A DNA stretch of 64,000 nucleotides from Actinomycetes bacterium (lineage in GTDB: Bacteria; Actinomycetota; Acidimicrobiia; IMCC26256; PALSA-610), in contig JANYBW010000017.1 of NCBI GenBank assembly GCA_025360585.1, positions 53,922 to 117,921 of the forward strand. The letters run 5' to 3'. Each line of letters begins with the position of its first letter. Positions within the stretch are counted from its first letter, which is position 1. The notes under the pieces are model-generated. The model saw only the letters and a list, made by a program, of their open reading frames with translations. It had not been told where the DNA came from and made no database searches. Positions 16,425 to 26,122 of this stretch are shown in pieces. The position numbers and the translations under genes were made by a program.

Positions 16425-18098
16425 TCATGACGCTGGGCACGCGTTCATCTGGTCGCCGGTGAGGCGCAAATGAGTACCGAGGTGATCAACCAGTTGCGGA
16501 GAGACATTCTCGATGCATCCAGGGCCACGCACTCGCTTCGCGACAATCGCATCGACACTCGGCGCACCTGGCGGCCCGACAATTTTCTCGCTCACGATGA
16601 CAAACTCATTTAGCAGCAGGTAGCCCAACAACTCCCGCTGCGCGACATCGAAATCCGACGTACCGGAATATATGGCCCGATCGACAAACAAATACTTCAC
16701 CTCGGCGGGATCTCGCTGATGCCGATCTTCGATGCCCCAATTCGAAGGCAGCCACGGATTCGGAAATTCAAACGCGACGCGGCGATCACTGACGTGCGGC
16801 ACGAGGCTGTAGCTCGCGCTCGTGGCCGCGGTTTCGGGAACCGACTGAAGCGCGGCGTTGAGCGCGCGCGCTCGTTCATCGCTACTCGAATCGATTCCTC
16901 TCACGAGATCAAACACGTTTTCATCGGCATGTATCGGCCACGCTCCTCGGCGGAAGGCACGCGTACCGGGCCCAACGCCATCGACACGGTACGCCCATAG
17001 CGTTGCGATCACCAGGGCCCCGACCATCGCGTATACGGCGACGTCACGCGTTCTGCTCCAACGCACCATCGCGGCGACCGCCTCAACCGTCGCCGCAGTA
17101 ATCGCTACCAACGGCAATGCTGCATAGTGATATCGGTAGTCGTAGGTGAACGATTGCGCGCTAATGACGTTGATGATCAGCATCGGAATGCCGATCAACA
17201 ACGCATCGAATCGCAAGAAGGGAACCACAACCAGCGACGGACTGAACATCGACCAGTAATACGTTCGCCGAGCAGGGCCAAACAGTTTCGTTGCCGTATG
17301 CGAACGGCCGGGATGAACGACCAAGTTTTTGATCACCTCAAACGGCGAGGTTCCGAGCTCACCGAAAAATTCCTTCGTATAAAACGCGGCATCGCCGCCA
17401 TTACGCCAAGGGATGAGCAGCTTGTTGACTGCGAGATACCACGCGGCTGCGCCAACAACGACAGTGATCCCGCGCCGCCACTCTTTGCGAAAGCACAACA
17501 AGATTCCCAGAATGGCAACTGCAGTCGCCATGTCCTCTTTGCAAAAGATCGCTACGACGAGCGCCGGCCACATCACCTTCCAACGGTTCGTGCGCAACGC
17601 CCAATACGCAAATAACAGCGGGGCAATCGAAAACGAATCGGGATGGAACTGTTCCCAAACAAGCCAGCCGGAGGTTGGATGCAAAAGGTAGACCCCCGCA
17701 AGCGCCACACCAAGCCATCGAGCCGCGTGAGATCGAATGAGATCCCTCGCGATGAGATACACCGCGATCGCGCCCGAAGCTTGCCCGACAACTCCGGCAA
17801 AGGTGAGAAACCGCGGGCCCCAACCAAGCCAATACCCCGGCGCAAACAGGTACAAGATGAACGTGGCGTGATGGCCAAACACGTCGATGCCGCGGGTGGT
17901 CATAAACGGGGTTTTGAAGTTCGCGACGAGCCAAGTTGCCTGGTCATAGATACCGAGATCGAAACCAAACGTTCCGAAACGGTCCTGGCGAAGGGCCGCG
18001 AGCCTCCCAAAAATGACAATCCACGTGAGAACAACAACGCCGAGGGCCGCAACCGGTTTTGGGCGCCACCGAAGCGAAGATTGCGGCGGAACAGCCAT
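16425..18098 (-). CDS. DUF2079 polytopic membrane protein
   Basis: A membrane protein of about 557 residues from the DUF2079 family, distantly related to GT-C glycosyltransferases. Hallmarks are FGFDLGIYDQATWLVANFKTPF, DVFGHHATFILYLFAPGYWLG and QFHPDSFSIAPLLFAYW near the N-terminus, with about ten membrane helices. A soluble tail of about 170 residues follows. ATG 18098 follows GGAG; the frame is open to 18416, but that part overlaps the divergent gene. Family members are thought to act on cell-surface glycans, but the substrate is unknown. Confidence 0.8.
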   Translation of the reverse strand: MAVPPQSSLRWRPKPVAALGVVVLTWIVIFGRLAALRQDRFGTFGFDLGIYDQATWLVANFKTPFMTTRGIDVFGHHATFILYLFAPGYWLGWGPRFLTFAGVVGQASGAIAVYLIARDLIRSHAARWLGVALAGVYLLHPTSGWLVWEQFHPDSFSIAPLLFAYWALRTNRWKVMWPALVVAIFCKEDMATAVAILGILLCFRKEWRRGITVVVGAAAWYLAVNKLLIPWRNGGDAAFYTKEFFGELGTSPFEVIKNLVVHPGRSHTATKLFGPARRTYYWSMFSPSLVVVPFLRFDALLIGIPMLIINVISAQSFTYDYRYHYAALPLVAITAATVEAVAAMVRWSRTRDVAVYAMVGALVIATLWAYRVDGVGPGTRAFRRGAWPIHADENVFDLVRGIDSSSDERARALNAALQSVPETAATSASYSLVPHVSDRRVAFEFPNPWLPSNWGIEDRHQRDPAEVKYLFVDRAIYSGTSDFDVAQRELLGYLLLNEFVIVSEKIVGPPGAPSVDAIVAKRVRGPGCIENVSPQLVDHLGTHLRLTGDQMNACPAS

Positions 18099-18232
18099 AC
18101 CAGAAGGTACTCCGTGTTGACCATCGGCATCGTTCGGAACCCAACGTGGGCGCCCGGTATCCGTGCGGGCCAAGGCTGCCGCGGAGTTCCGGACAATTGG
18201 GTAACCGACTGCTCCCTGGATAGGTTTGCCCG

Positions 18233-19351
18233 ATGGAGCCGGCCTCAGCGCGCCGGCGGCGGAGATCCATCGACTGGACTCATCGCGACTCGGGATGCAA
18301 GCAAGACCCGTACGCGTCCGCCGCACGAAATCCGCGACAACCGTCGCGAGGCTCGGCGCGCCTGATCTCTTTCGTCGCCGCGGCGCTGCTCGGCGTCGGT
18401 GCCTTGAACGGGACATTTGCTCGACCCGCTACTGCCGCCGACGCTCGCGCGAATCTCGCCGCAGTTCGTCAACGAATCGACGCGATCGCGAATCAATATT
18501 TCGCGGCGCAGAACCAATCCAAAGCACTCACCGCGCAACTGGAAGATCTCCGGCGCACAATTGCCGCTACGAACGCAGACATCAACGCAACCCGCCAGAT
18601 CGCCGTTGCCGCAGCCGCAAGCATGTACCGCTCCCAATCGAGTGGGTACGCCCGAGCTCCCGTTGCAACGACCGCACTCGACGACGCGCGCGCCGCGCTC
18701 TTCGCGCAAGAAGCCAACAGTCGAAATTTCGAGATCATCAACCGCTACATACGATCGTTGGCATCGCTTTCGAACTCCGAACAATCGTTAACGCGACGCC
18801 AGCACGAAGCGGACCTACTCACCAAGACCTTGCGGCAACAAGCCGGGCAACTCGATAACGAACTACGAGCCGCACAACGCAGCTACAACGATCTGCTCGC
18901 GGCACAAGCACGCGCACTCGCGGCCGCGCAGTCCTCCACGAGCGCCGCGAATACCGGCCGCTCCGGAGGCGGGCCTAGCGCCACAACAAACAGCGCAGCG
19001 ACGAACATAACGACTGGCCGAACGACTCCGGCAACAACTCCGGCAACACCTTCCACCAGCCCCACGCCTCCACCGCCTCCCCCCGGAGCGAACGGCCACC
19101 ACAACGATCCCTTTTTGAGCTGTGTTCGCCAACGAGAAAGCCGTGGCATTTACGCCGCAGTCAATCCCGGTGGTTACTACGGCGCCTACCAATTTGGACC
19201 CCGCACCTGGGACATCACAGCATCGCACGCCGGCCGCCCGCAGCTCATTGGCGTGCGGCCCGATCACGCTGCACCCTGGGATCAAGATGAACTGGCCTGG
19301 ACGCTGTACCAATGGCAAGGCAAAGGTCCGTGGGGTGGGCACTGCCCGTAG
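18233..19351 (+). CDS. Secreted coiled-coil protein with Rpf/transglycosylase-like C-terminal domain
   Basis: The protein has 372 residues. A basic N-terminus and hydrophobic segment (about 43-62) ending RPATAAD act as a signal peptide. Residues 70-235 form long coiled coils as in NlpC/EnvC-type wall enzymes. Residues 240-290 are a Thr/Pro/Ser linker. The C-terminal 77 residues (CVRQRESRGIYAAVNPGGYYGAYQFGPRTWD...) match the resuscitation-promoting-factor/lysozyme-like fold, with the catalytic Glu in RQRESRG and a pair of cysteines. It likely cleaves peptidoglycan at the septum or surface. The start lacks a clear ribosome binding site, so the N-terminus is uncertain. Confidence 0.85.
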   Translation: MEPASARRRRRSIDWTHRDSGCKQDPYASAARNPRQPSRGSARLISFVAAALLGVGALNGTFARPATAADARANLAAVRQRIDAIANQYFAAQNQSKALTAQLEDLRRTIAATNADINATRQIAVAAAASMYRSQSSGYARAPVATTALDDARAALFAQEANSRNFEIINRYIRSLASLSNSEQSLTRRQHEADLLTKTLRQQAGQLDNELRAAQRSYNDLLAAQARALAAAQSSTSAANTGRSGGGPSATTNSAATNITTGRTTPATTPATPSTSPTPPPPPPGANGHHNDPFLSCVRQRESRGIYAAVNPGGYYGAYQFGPRTWDITASHAGRPQLIGVRPDHAAPWDQDELAWTLYQWQGKGPWGGHCP

Positions 19352-19492
19352 CGGCGAGCCAGGCCATTTCGTAGTTTTTAAGGAGCAATGCAAGGGATTC
19401 CGTCGCTCTAACGGTAAAATTCTGCGAAATCACTTGCCAAGACCCCGGTCGACGGCCCAACATGCGCATGACTACTACCCAGGAGCAGCACC

Positions 19493-20914
19493 GTGGCAAA
19501 GGCGAACTACATCGGCGGCAAAGCAATCCCAGCCGCGAACGGAGCCACCGACTCCGTGGTGAATCCGGCGACCGGCGAGGTCATCGACGAAGTCGCGCGT
19601 TCTGGCGCGGGCGAAGTTGACCAGGCCGTCGCCGCCGCCGCCGAGGCGTTTCCGGGATGGGCAGCGAAGACGCCGCGGGAGCGCAGCGAGGCCCTACTCG
19701 CACTCGCGCAGGTCATCGAAGACAACGTGGATGAGCTCTCCGAAATTGAGATGCGCAACTGCGGCAAACCCAAATCGATCATCGGTATCGAGATGGATCT
19801 CTCCGCCGACAACTTGCGATTTTTCGCCGGTGCGTGCCGCAATATGGAAGGCAAAGCTGCCGCCGAATATCTCGAAGGCCACACGTCGTTTCTGCGCCGC
19901 GACCCTCTAGGTGTTGTCGCGGGTATCGCGCCTTGGAACTACCCACTCAATATGGCGGTGTGGAAATTCGGTCCCGCGATCGCGACCGGAAACACGGTTG
20001 TGTTGAAACCGTCAGAGCTCACGCCGCTTTCATCATTGCGATTCGCGGAACTGACTGAAGGCATCTTGCCTCCGGGCGTGTTCAACGTCGTGACCGGTCA
20101 GGGGGCATCCGCGGGGGACGCGATTGTGCGCCACCCGCTCGTGCGATTGGTCTCGGTCACTGGCGACGTCAACACTGGCAAGCTCATCGCGCGCAACGCG
20201 GCGGATTCATTAAAACGAGTGCACCTCGAACTCGGAGGTAAAGCACCCGTGATCGTCTTCGACGATGCCGATATCGATGCCGTGGTTACCGCGCTCAGTG
20301 AGGGCGCTTACTACAACTCGGGCCAGGACTGCACGGCACCGTGCCGGGTCATTGCGAGCGCAAAAGCCTTTGAATCATTGGTTCCTGCGCTCACCGAAGC
20401 AGTAGGAGCGATCAACGTTGGTGATCCATTCGATGAAGATGTCGCGATGGGTCCAGTCATCTCCGCAAAGCAACAAGCGCGCGTCGCGGGGATGGTTGCC
20501 CGTGCTGCCGAAAGCGGTGCGGAAATAACGGTCGGTGGTGCCTCCCTCGATCGCCCCGGTTACTACTTCGCACCTTCCGTGGTGGTGAACCCGGCGCAGG
20601 ATTCTGAAATCGTGCAACGCGAAGTATTTGGCCCAGTCGTTTCGGTACAACGATTCACCGACGAAGACCAAGCCATCGCCTGGGGCAACGATGTGGACTA
20701 CGGGCTCTCGGCATCGGTATGGACCAACGATGTCGGCCGCGCCATGCGCATGACCCGAGCATTGCAATACGGATGCGTATGGGTGAACCAACACATCATG
20801 ATCACCAGCGAAATGCCCCACGGAGGTTTTAAGAATTCCGGCTACGGAAAAGACATGAGCGCCTACGCGCTTGAGCACTACACCGAACTCAAACACGTCA
20901 TGATAAAGCACTGA
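19493..20914 (+). CDS. Aldehyde dehydrogenase, aminobutyraldehyde-dehydrogenase-like
   Basis: A 473-residue NAD(P)-dependent aldehyde dehydrogenase with [24 protein letters not shown] (catalytic Glu) and GQDCTAPCR (catalytic Cys). The final motifs are EVFGPVV and [14 protein letters not shown]. The overall pattern is closest to gamma-aminobutyraldehyde dehydrogenases (PatD type), which oxidise 4-aminobutanal to GABA. GTG 19493 has an AGGAG site. Downstream are a class III aminotransferase and an Lrp-type regulator, supporting an amine/polyamine catabolic unit. Substrate preference is inferred. Confidence 0.85.
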   Translation: MAKANYIGGKAIPAANGATDSVVNPATGEVIDEVARSGAGEVDQAVAAAAEAFPGWAAKTPRERSEALLALAQVIEDNVDELSEIEMRNCGKPKSIIGIEMDLSADNLRFFAGACRNMEGKAAAEYLEGHTSFLRRDPLGVVAGIAPWNYPLNMAVWKFGPAIATGNTVVLKPSELTPLSSLRFAELTEGILPPGVFNVVTGQGASAGDAIVRHPLVRLVSVTGDVNTGKLIARNAADSLKRVHLELGGKAPVIVFDDADIDAVVTALSEGAYYNSGQDCTAPCRVIASAKAFESLVPALTEAVGAINVGDPFDEDVAMGPVISAKQQARVAGMVARAAESGAEITVGGASLDRPGYYFAPSVVVNPAQDSEIVQREVFGPVVSVQRFTDEDQAIAWGNDVDYGLSASVWTNDVGRAMRMTRALQYGCVWVNQHIMITSEMPHGGFKNSGYGKDMSAYALEHYTELKHVMIKH

Positions 20915-20927
20915 TTTCTGCGCCTGC

Positions 20928-20989
20928 TTGTTGAATTGGTCGGTCGACTCGCCTCGCTCCGCTTCGGCGCCCTTCGGGACGCTTCCTCC
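20928..20989. repeat. Intergenic 62-bp repeat, copy A
   Basis: Begins 13 bases after the aldehyde dehydrogenase stop codon and matches three other copies at 29779-29840, 29841-29902 and 34791-34852. The shared core is TTGAATTGGTCGGTCGACTC, then a GCTCCGCTGCGCC-like stretch, then CCCTTCGGGACGCT. The CCC-TTC-GGG segment can fold back on itself. All copies directly follow a gene end. Confidence 0.8.
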
Positions 20990-21051
20990 AACATCCACGC
21001 ACAATCCTCCGCACACCGCGTGAACAAGACCAACTAACAAAGGACAAATGG

Positions 21052-22416
21052 ATGTCTGTAGACATCGAACGATTAAATGCTCGGGCTCGCGAAATTGCGA
21101 GTATCGAAACCGAAAAACTCATCGAACGCACACCGACCTCAAAGCAGTGGTACCACCGCGCGTTGAAATCGATGCCAATGGGTGTCGGCTCATCCTTCCA
21201 ACAAGGCGACCCGTACCCGATGTACCTCAGCCACGGCAAGGGATCGCAGGTTTGGGATGTCGACGGACACCAATACCTCGATACCCATGGTGGTTTTGGG
21301 TGCATGGTGATCGGCCACGCACACCCGATCGTTGCGGAAGCAATAAGTCGAGCCGCGCACAGCGGCACGCATTTCGCGGCGCCAACTCCCGATGCGGTCG
21401 AACTTGCCGAAGAAATATGTGACCGCTACGACATGGAACAAGTGCGATTCTGTAACTCCGGCACCGAAGCGACCATGCACGCAATTCGTATCGCGCGGGC
21501 GCACACCGGGCGCGATCACATCATCAAAATCGAGGGTAGCTACCACGGCCACCACGACACCGTGATGTTCTCAGTGGTTCCCGGCGCCGACGTGCTCGGT
21601 GGGCGCGACCAGCCCGCCACGACGCCAATGTCTCTCGGAACTCCGAAGTGGCTCGCGGAATACACCCATGTGGTGCCGTTCAACGACCTCACCGTGTTGA
21701 CGAAGTTGCTCGAAGACCGCGGCACCGACATGGCCTGTTTGATTCTCGAACCCGTGATGATGAACATCGGCACGGTGCTTCCGGACCCTGGCTATCTCCA
21801 AGGGTTGAAGAATGTTTTGCAAAAACACGGCGTGGTGTTGATCTACGACGAAGTCAAAACCGGAACGTCGCTCGCGCGCGGCGGCGCCGGCGATCGCTTT
21901 GGCGTTCGCCCGGATCTCACGTGTCTTGCGAAGGCCACTTTCGGGGGAACCCCCGGTGCGGCCTTTGGCGGCGATGGCGAGATCATGAGCACGATTCTGC
22001 GAGGCGCTGCCCAACAAGGCACATTCAACGGCAACCCGCTGGTCGCTGCGGCTGGGCTGGCAACGTTGCGCGATGTGCTCACTGCGGATGCGTACAAATA
22101 TTTCGACACGCTGGGCACACGTATGGCCCAGGGTTGCCAGAAGGCAATCGACGAATACGGCATGCCCGCCCACACCGTTGACCTCGGCGCCAAAGGGTGC
22201 GTGTCGTATCGCCCGACGCCGTTGAGGAACTACCGCGATTTCCTTGATACCAACGTGGAGCTCTACGGCGCTTCGTATCCCTGGATGGTGAACCGAGGAT
22301 TGTTCATGACGCCCGGCGATGAGGAACAATGGACATTGTCGGTGCAACACACCGAAGCAGATGTCGACCATTACGTGAATACGTTTGCCGATCTTTGCGC
22401 TGAACTTACTCGTTAG
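21052..22416 (+). CDS. Class III aminotransferase, glutamate-1-semialdehyde aminomutase-like
   Basis: A 454-residue PLP enzyme. FCNSGTEATMHAIRIAR binds the cofactor phosphate, YHGHHDTV is typical of the GSAM group, IYDEVKTG carries the ring-binding Asp, and LAKATFGGTPGAAFGG carries the Schiff-base Lys. The enzyme differs from HemL in the N-terminal third, so it is more likely a catabolic omega-transaminase. The ATG follows AAAGGA. It lies between an aminobutyraldehyde dehydrogenase and an Lrp regulator, pointing to an amine or GABA pathway. Confidence 0.85.
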   Translation: MSVDIERLNARAREIASIETEKLIERTPTSKQWYHRALKSMPMGVGSSFQQGDPYPMYLSHGKGSQVWDVDGHQYLDTHGGFGCMVIGHAHPIVAEAISRAAHSGTHFAAPTPDAVELAEEICDRYDMEQVRFCNSGTEATMHAIRIARAHTGRDHIIKIEGSYHGHHDTVMFSVVPGADVLGGRDQPATTPMSLGTPKWLAEYTHVVPFNDLTVLTKLLEDRGTDMACLILEPVMMNIGTVLPDPGYLQGLKNVLQKHGVVLIYDEVKTGTSLARGGAGDRFGVRPDLTCLAKATFGGTPGAAFGGDGEIMSTILRGAAQQGTFNGNPLVAAAGLATLRDVLTADAYKYFDTLGTRMAQGCQKAIDEYGMPAHTVDLGAKGCVSYRPTPLRNYRDFLDTNVELYGASYPWMVNRGLFMTPGDEEQWTLSVQHTEADVDHYVNTFADLCAELTR

Positions 22417-22424
22417 AGGTTTTG

Positions 22425-22934
22425 ATGGCGTCGTCGCGTGCTCGCAATTCGGTGAACGACAACGGCGATCGTCGCCGATCGGATTTCACCACACTCGACG
22501 ACGCTGACAAAGCCCTCATTGAACTTCTGCAACGCGACGGTCGCACTCCCTATACGAGGCTCGCCGAATCGGTTGGGCTCTCCGAAGCTGCAGTACGCCA
22601 ACGTGTGCAGCGGCTCATCGATAGCAACGTTGTGCAGATCGTTGCGGTGACCGACCCATTGAAGCTCGGCTTTCGACGCCAAGCCATGATTGGCATCCGC
22701 ACTGAAGGCGATATCACAACCGTTGCCGAAGCCCTCGCCGCAATGAGCGAGATCGACTACCTCGTCTATACCTCGGGTCGGTTCGATCTCCTCGCCGAAA
22801 TGGTCTGCGAAGACGACGAACATCTCCTCAACGTACTCAACCAACAAATCCGCAACATCCCTGGCGTTTCGAGTACAGAAACATTTGTGTACCTACGTCT
22901 ACAGAAACAGACTTACACCTGGGGTGCCCGCTGA
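22425..22934 (+). CDS. Lrp/AsnC-family transcriptional regulator
   Basis: A 169-residue regulator. The N-terminal HTH is LDDADKALIELLQRDGRTPYTRLAESVGLSEAAVRQRVQRL. The C-terminal RAM domain is GFRRQAMIGIRTEGD...VYTSGRFDLLAEM...IPGVSSTETFVYLRL. ATG 22425 has an AGAGGT site and follows the aminotransferase stop by eight bases. It presumably controls the aldehyde dehydrogenase/aminotransferase genes in response to an amino acid or amine. Confidence 0.92.
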   Translation: MASSRARNSVNDNGDRRRSDFTTLDDADKALIELLQRDGRTPYTRLAESVGLSEAAVRQRVQRLIDSNVVQIVAVTDPLKLGFRRQAMIGIRTEGDITTVAEALAAMSEIDYLVYTSGRFDLLAEMVCEDDEHLLNVLNQQIRNIPGVSSTETFVYLRLQKQTYTWGAR

Positions 22935-22996
22935 GCCCGAAAACTCCTCAAGAACCAGCCCATTTCTTGGATGAATTGGGGTCGACAGCTCGTGCC

Positions 22997-24376
22997 ATGC
23001 CAGTAACCACGAACGCGGGCACCGCTACAAAACGTGCGGGTCGCTACATCAATTTCGAGACAATCGTGATCGCGATTTTCGTCGTCCTCAAGCTCATCTA
23101 CATGTCGCGATCGGTCTTCGGGACGGGCCGGATTGGCCCGCGTATTCTTGAAGGCAACGATTCCGGTCTCTATATGCAGAGCGCCAATGCATCGATTTTC
23201 TCCAAGACTTTTTACGCGGCCCGAGGGCCACTGGGTTACCCGCTGCTCATCAAACTCCTGTTTCACAATTTGCGCGCCATCATCGTTGCTCAATCAATCA
23301 TTTCGATTGCATCGTGGACGCTCATGGCTCGCGCAATGGCAGCGATCCCCAGCCGGCGGTGGTTAGGCAAGGGGCTGATGGCTGCGCTGCTGGCAATCGC
23401 GTTGTCGGCGCCCGCCCTCATCTGGGACGCGGGAATCCTCACGGAATCGCTTTCGGTTTCGCTCTTCGTCTTGATGCTCGGCTTGGGCATCCAACTCGTA
23501 ACTGAACCGCGCCGATATTCATTCGGGCTCTTCATCTTGGCGACGGCCTACGCAGCGGTGACTCGCGATACCAACGCGATGTTCGCCGCGGTGTTCGGTT
23601 TTGCCGCGATCGTCGGCTTAGTGCTGCGCCGCGGCCCACGACGGAAGTTAATGATTTTGGCCGTTGTGGGCCTTGCATCGGCGACAATCGCGATGACATT
23701 TTCGGCAATGGCGCAACGCTCCTACTGGCCCCTCAACGAGACGATCACGATTCGTATCGTTGGCGACCCGGACGCGCGCCAAGAATTTGTGCGCGCGGGA
23801 ATGCCGAACGACTACGCAACCGATTTACTCAACCGCGATTACGGCGTCTATAGCGACGCGTTCGTGGGCAACGATCCGATATTCCGGCCACTGCGAACTT
23901 GGATCGATCGCAAAGGCCGCACGACGTACGTGAAATACCTTTTGACCCATCCTCGTTACGTGGTCACGAAACCATGGCCGCAAAGGGATTTTCTCCTCAG
24001 TCCGCAGTTCGTGTCGCTCGCAAACTATTTCGGGATGACCCCAGACACGATCACCAGCACGATCGGCGGCTTTGGATCACCGAACCTGCCGCGCGTCTTC
24101 GAATGGTGGCTCGCAATCGTGATTCTCGGGCTTGGAGCTGTCGTGGTTCGCTCGCGCGGGCGCGCTTTGTTCGTTCGCAGTCTGATCTTCGGGTTGCTGC
24201 TCTTCGTGATTCCCCACGCACTGTTGGTGTACCACGCCGACGCGTTAGAAATCGGCCGTCACAGTGTGACGCTGTCCGTGCAGGCCCACATCGCCGCATG
24301 GGTTGCTAGCGCGATCGTCGTCGATCAGGTGATGAACTTGTTTACACGCGGACAACCCAGGAAAGCACGCTTGTAG
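22997..24376 (+). CDS. Polytopic membrane protein, GT-C-like
   Basis: A membrane protein of about 459 residues with some ten hydrophobic helices. After the first helix comes RILEGNDSGLYMQSANASIFSKTFYAARGPLGYPLLIKLLFH, and the layout of a D-rich first loop resembles GT-C glycosyltransferases, but no family is assigned. A periplasmic stretch with DPIFRPLRTWIDRKGRTTYVKYLLTHPRYVV resembles the region seen in several actinobacterial glycan-related membrane proteins. ATG 22997 is chosen; TTG at 22967 is possible. It may modify surface glycans. Confidence 0.7.
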   Translation: MPVTTNAGTATKRAGRYINFETIVIAIFVVLKLIYMSRSVFGTGRIGPRILEGNDSGLYMQSANASIFSKTFYAARGPLGYPLLIKLLFHNLRAIIVAQSIISIASWTLMARAMAAIPSRRWLGKGLMAALLAIALSAPALIWDAGILTESLSVSLFVLMLGLGIQLVTEPRRYSFGLFILATAYAAVTRDTNAMFAAVFGFAAIVGLVLRRGPRRKLMILAVVGLASATIAMTFSAMAQRSYWPLNETITIRIVGDPDARQEFVRAGMPNDYATDLLNRDYGVYSDAFVGNDPIFRPLRTWIDRKGRTTYVKYLLTHPRYVVTKPWPQRDFLLSPQFVSLANYFGMTPDTITSTIGGFGSPNLPRVFEWWLAIVILGLGAVVVRSRGRALFVRSLIFGLLLFVIPHALLVYHADALEIGRHSVTLSVQAHIAAWVASAIVVDQVMNLFTRGQPRKARL

Positions 24377-24403
24377 CTGGCTGTACACCGCGCGACCGAA
24401 GCG

Positions 24404-24661
24404 CTATTGAGAATCGGCTGGTGTTTGCGCCGCAGGCGCTTCCGGCATTGCGTCTTCGAGTGCCACCAGATCGCGCGTCGAAGTTGCGGCTGCTTTGTTT
24501 GCTTGTTGCAACGTTGCGAACACTTCTTCGCGGTGCACATCTACTGAACGCGGGGCACGAATGCCCAACCGCACTTGATCGCCACGGACTTCTAAAACGG
24601 TCACGACAATGTCGTGACCGATCATGATGCTTTGGTTAGCGCGTCGTGTGAGTACGAGCAC
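24404..24661 (-). CDS. csrA: Carbon storage regulator CsrA
   Basis: An 85-residue RNA-binding translational regulator. The core LVLTRRANQSIMIGHDIVVTVLEVRGDQVRLGIRAPRSVDVHREEV is the standard CsrA fold, including the R of the final VHREE RNA-binding segment. A 25-residue Ala/Pro-rich tail makes it longer than usual. GTG 24661 has a GGAGG site. It follows fliW, flgL and flgK. In Bacillus, CsrA represses flagellin translation and is antagonised by FliW, so the same control on the flagellin at 32392 is expected. Confidence 0.93.
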   Translation of the reverse strand: MLVLTRRANQSIMIGHDIVVTVLEVRGDQVRLGIRAPRSVDVHREEVFATLQQANKAAATSTRDLVALEDAMPEAPAAQTPADSQ

Positions 24662-24792
24662 GGGTCCTCCCTTCCTTGGTTTGGGCTACCGAGCCCACCA
24701 CAGAGTACATACACCGGAGACCCGTGTCATGTGTATCCGAGGAATTTGAGGAATTACGCGGAATAACTCCGCCCGCGAGCTATGCGCACGAA

Positions 24793-25227
24793 CTACGCGG
24801 CGCGAGCGAGTGGCGCCTGCGCGCCGTACGCGGCATGCGGCAGCACTGCTTGGCACGCTTCGCACGTGCGATCGTTTACGACGATCGGGCCGAGAAGATT
24901 CACGGTCGCGTCTTGCGGTCGATCGCTCAAGGTCACGATGCACAACACAATCGCGTCCGTAGGATCCAATAACGACAGACGCTGCGCTGTCGATTTGTCG
25001 AGCTCGAATTCGTATTCTGGATAGAACACAAATGGTGAGATGACTACGAAGCCAACGTCGGAATCGTCGATAGACGTCATCAACATGAACGGACTGTCTT
25101 GCTTGCCCCATTGCGACATCACAAAATCGTGCAGGTGAGGAAACCCTGGCAATCCGGCCGCGAAATGCAACGAAGCCGTGATCGACGGAGTTGGGTTGAG
25201 CAACGAGCTGTGCGACATGAGACTCAC
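24793..25227 (-). CDS. fliW: Flagellar assembly factor FliW
   Basis: A 144-residue protein that binds CsrA and flagellin. Recognisable parts are LHFAAGLPGFPHLHDFVM, SPFMLMTSIDDSDVGFVVISPF and DATVNLLGPIVVNDRTCEACQAVL. The GTG start overlaps the flgL stop (GTGA), which implies translational coupling; ATG 25218 is a second possibility. Together with csrA just downstream it forms the FliW-CsrA-flagellin feedback known from Bacillus. Confidence 0.9.
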   Translation of the reverse strand: MSLMSHSSLLNPTPSITASLHFAAGLPGFPHLHDFVMSQWGKQDSPFMLMTSIDDSDVGFVVISPFVFYPEYEFELDKSTAQRLSLLDPTDAIVLCIVTLSDRPQDATVNLLGPIVVNDRTCEACQAVLPHAAYGAQAPLARAA

Positions 25228-26114
25228 TTCAAGAAATCGGCAAGGGTCGGCTGAATAACTTTGGCAGTACTTTGCAACGCGGCTTGATACGCAACTTGTC
25301 GAAGCTGCATTTCCACCAACGCCTTCGGCAGATCGAGATCTTCAACGCCGGAGAGTTGCTGCTTGAGGCTCACAGCACCAGAATCGTTGCGGCTCTTCAT
25401 CGCATCGATTCGTTGGGTCCGTGCACCAATCTCTGCGAGGCGCGTCTGCACAATCGTGGTGCGCGCGTCGAGGTTCGTCACCTGAGCGTCGATCGCGACA
25501 CCGTTGCCCGCACGGACTGCGGTGGCCAGGTTCGTGATATTCGTGAAGAGATCCGAACCGTTCGGGCCGAATACAGCATCACCGGTCACATTGATTTGTA
25601 CCTGTTCGCCGGGCGCCACGGTGCGTTCGACCGCATTGCTCGTACCGAGGAAATTTCCCGACGTGTCGTACGCGGCGGTGTTCGCCGTTCCCGCGAAGAT
25701 CGCACGGCCCGAGTATTTCGTGTTGGCCAACCCGATCATCGTGGCTCGAATCTGGTCGAGCTGAGCACCGATTGCATCGCGTTCGGTCTGCGAAAGTGCC
25801 CCGTTTTGGGCCTGAATTGAAAGATCGCGTGCCTGGTGCGTCGCTGTAACGACCATGCCGAGGGTGTCGTCGGCGGTGTTCAGCCATGCGGTGGCGTCGT
25901 CAATGTTGCTCGAGATCTGCGCATTGCGATCCACATCCGAGCGGAGGCGCAACGCAGTCGCAGCGCCAACCGGATCGTCCGACGGTTTCGTGATGCGGCG
26001 ATTCGATGAGATCTGATTTTGAGTTTCTTGGAGCCGCGCCAACGTCTCTTGCATGTTCGACGTAGTACGCCGAGCAAGCGACTGTTGCGTGACTCGATAG
26101 TTAGACGAAACCAT
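25224..26114 (-). CDS. flgL: Flagellar hook-associated protein 3
   Basis: A 296-residue flagellin-like hook-filament junction protein. The N-terminal D0/D1 helix contains NYRVTQQSLARRTTSNMQETLARLQETQNQISSNRRITKPSDDPVGAA. The C-terminal helix ends VEMQLRQVAYQAALQSTAKVIQPTLADFLK. The length is typical. It starts eight bases after flgK and is followed by fliW with a 4-base overlap, all on the minus strand. Confidence 0.93.
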   Translation of the reverse strand: MVSSNYRVTQQSLARRTTSNMQETLARLQETQNQISSNRRITKPSDDPVGAATALRLRSDVDRNAQISSNIDDATAWLNTADDTLGMVVTATHQARDLSIQAQNGALSQTERDAIGAQLDQIRATMIGLANTKYSGRAIFAGTANTAAYDTSGNFLGTSNAVERTVAPGEQVQINVTGDAVFGPNGSDLFTNITNLATAVRAGNGVAIDAQVTNLDARTTIVQTRLAEIGARTQRIDAMKSRNDSGAVSLKQQLSGVEDLDLPKALVEMQLRQVAYQAALQSTAKVIQPTLADFLK

Positions 26115-26122
26115 GGATCACC

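Noticed and set aside
21052..22416. Annotation as HemL (haem synthesis)
   Set aside because: Key regions differ from HemL and the neighbours are an amine-type aldehyde dehydrogenase and an Lrp regulator.
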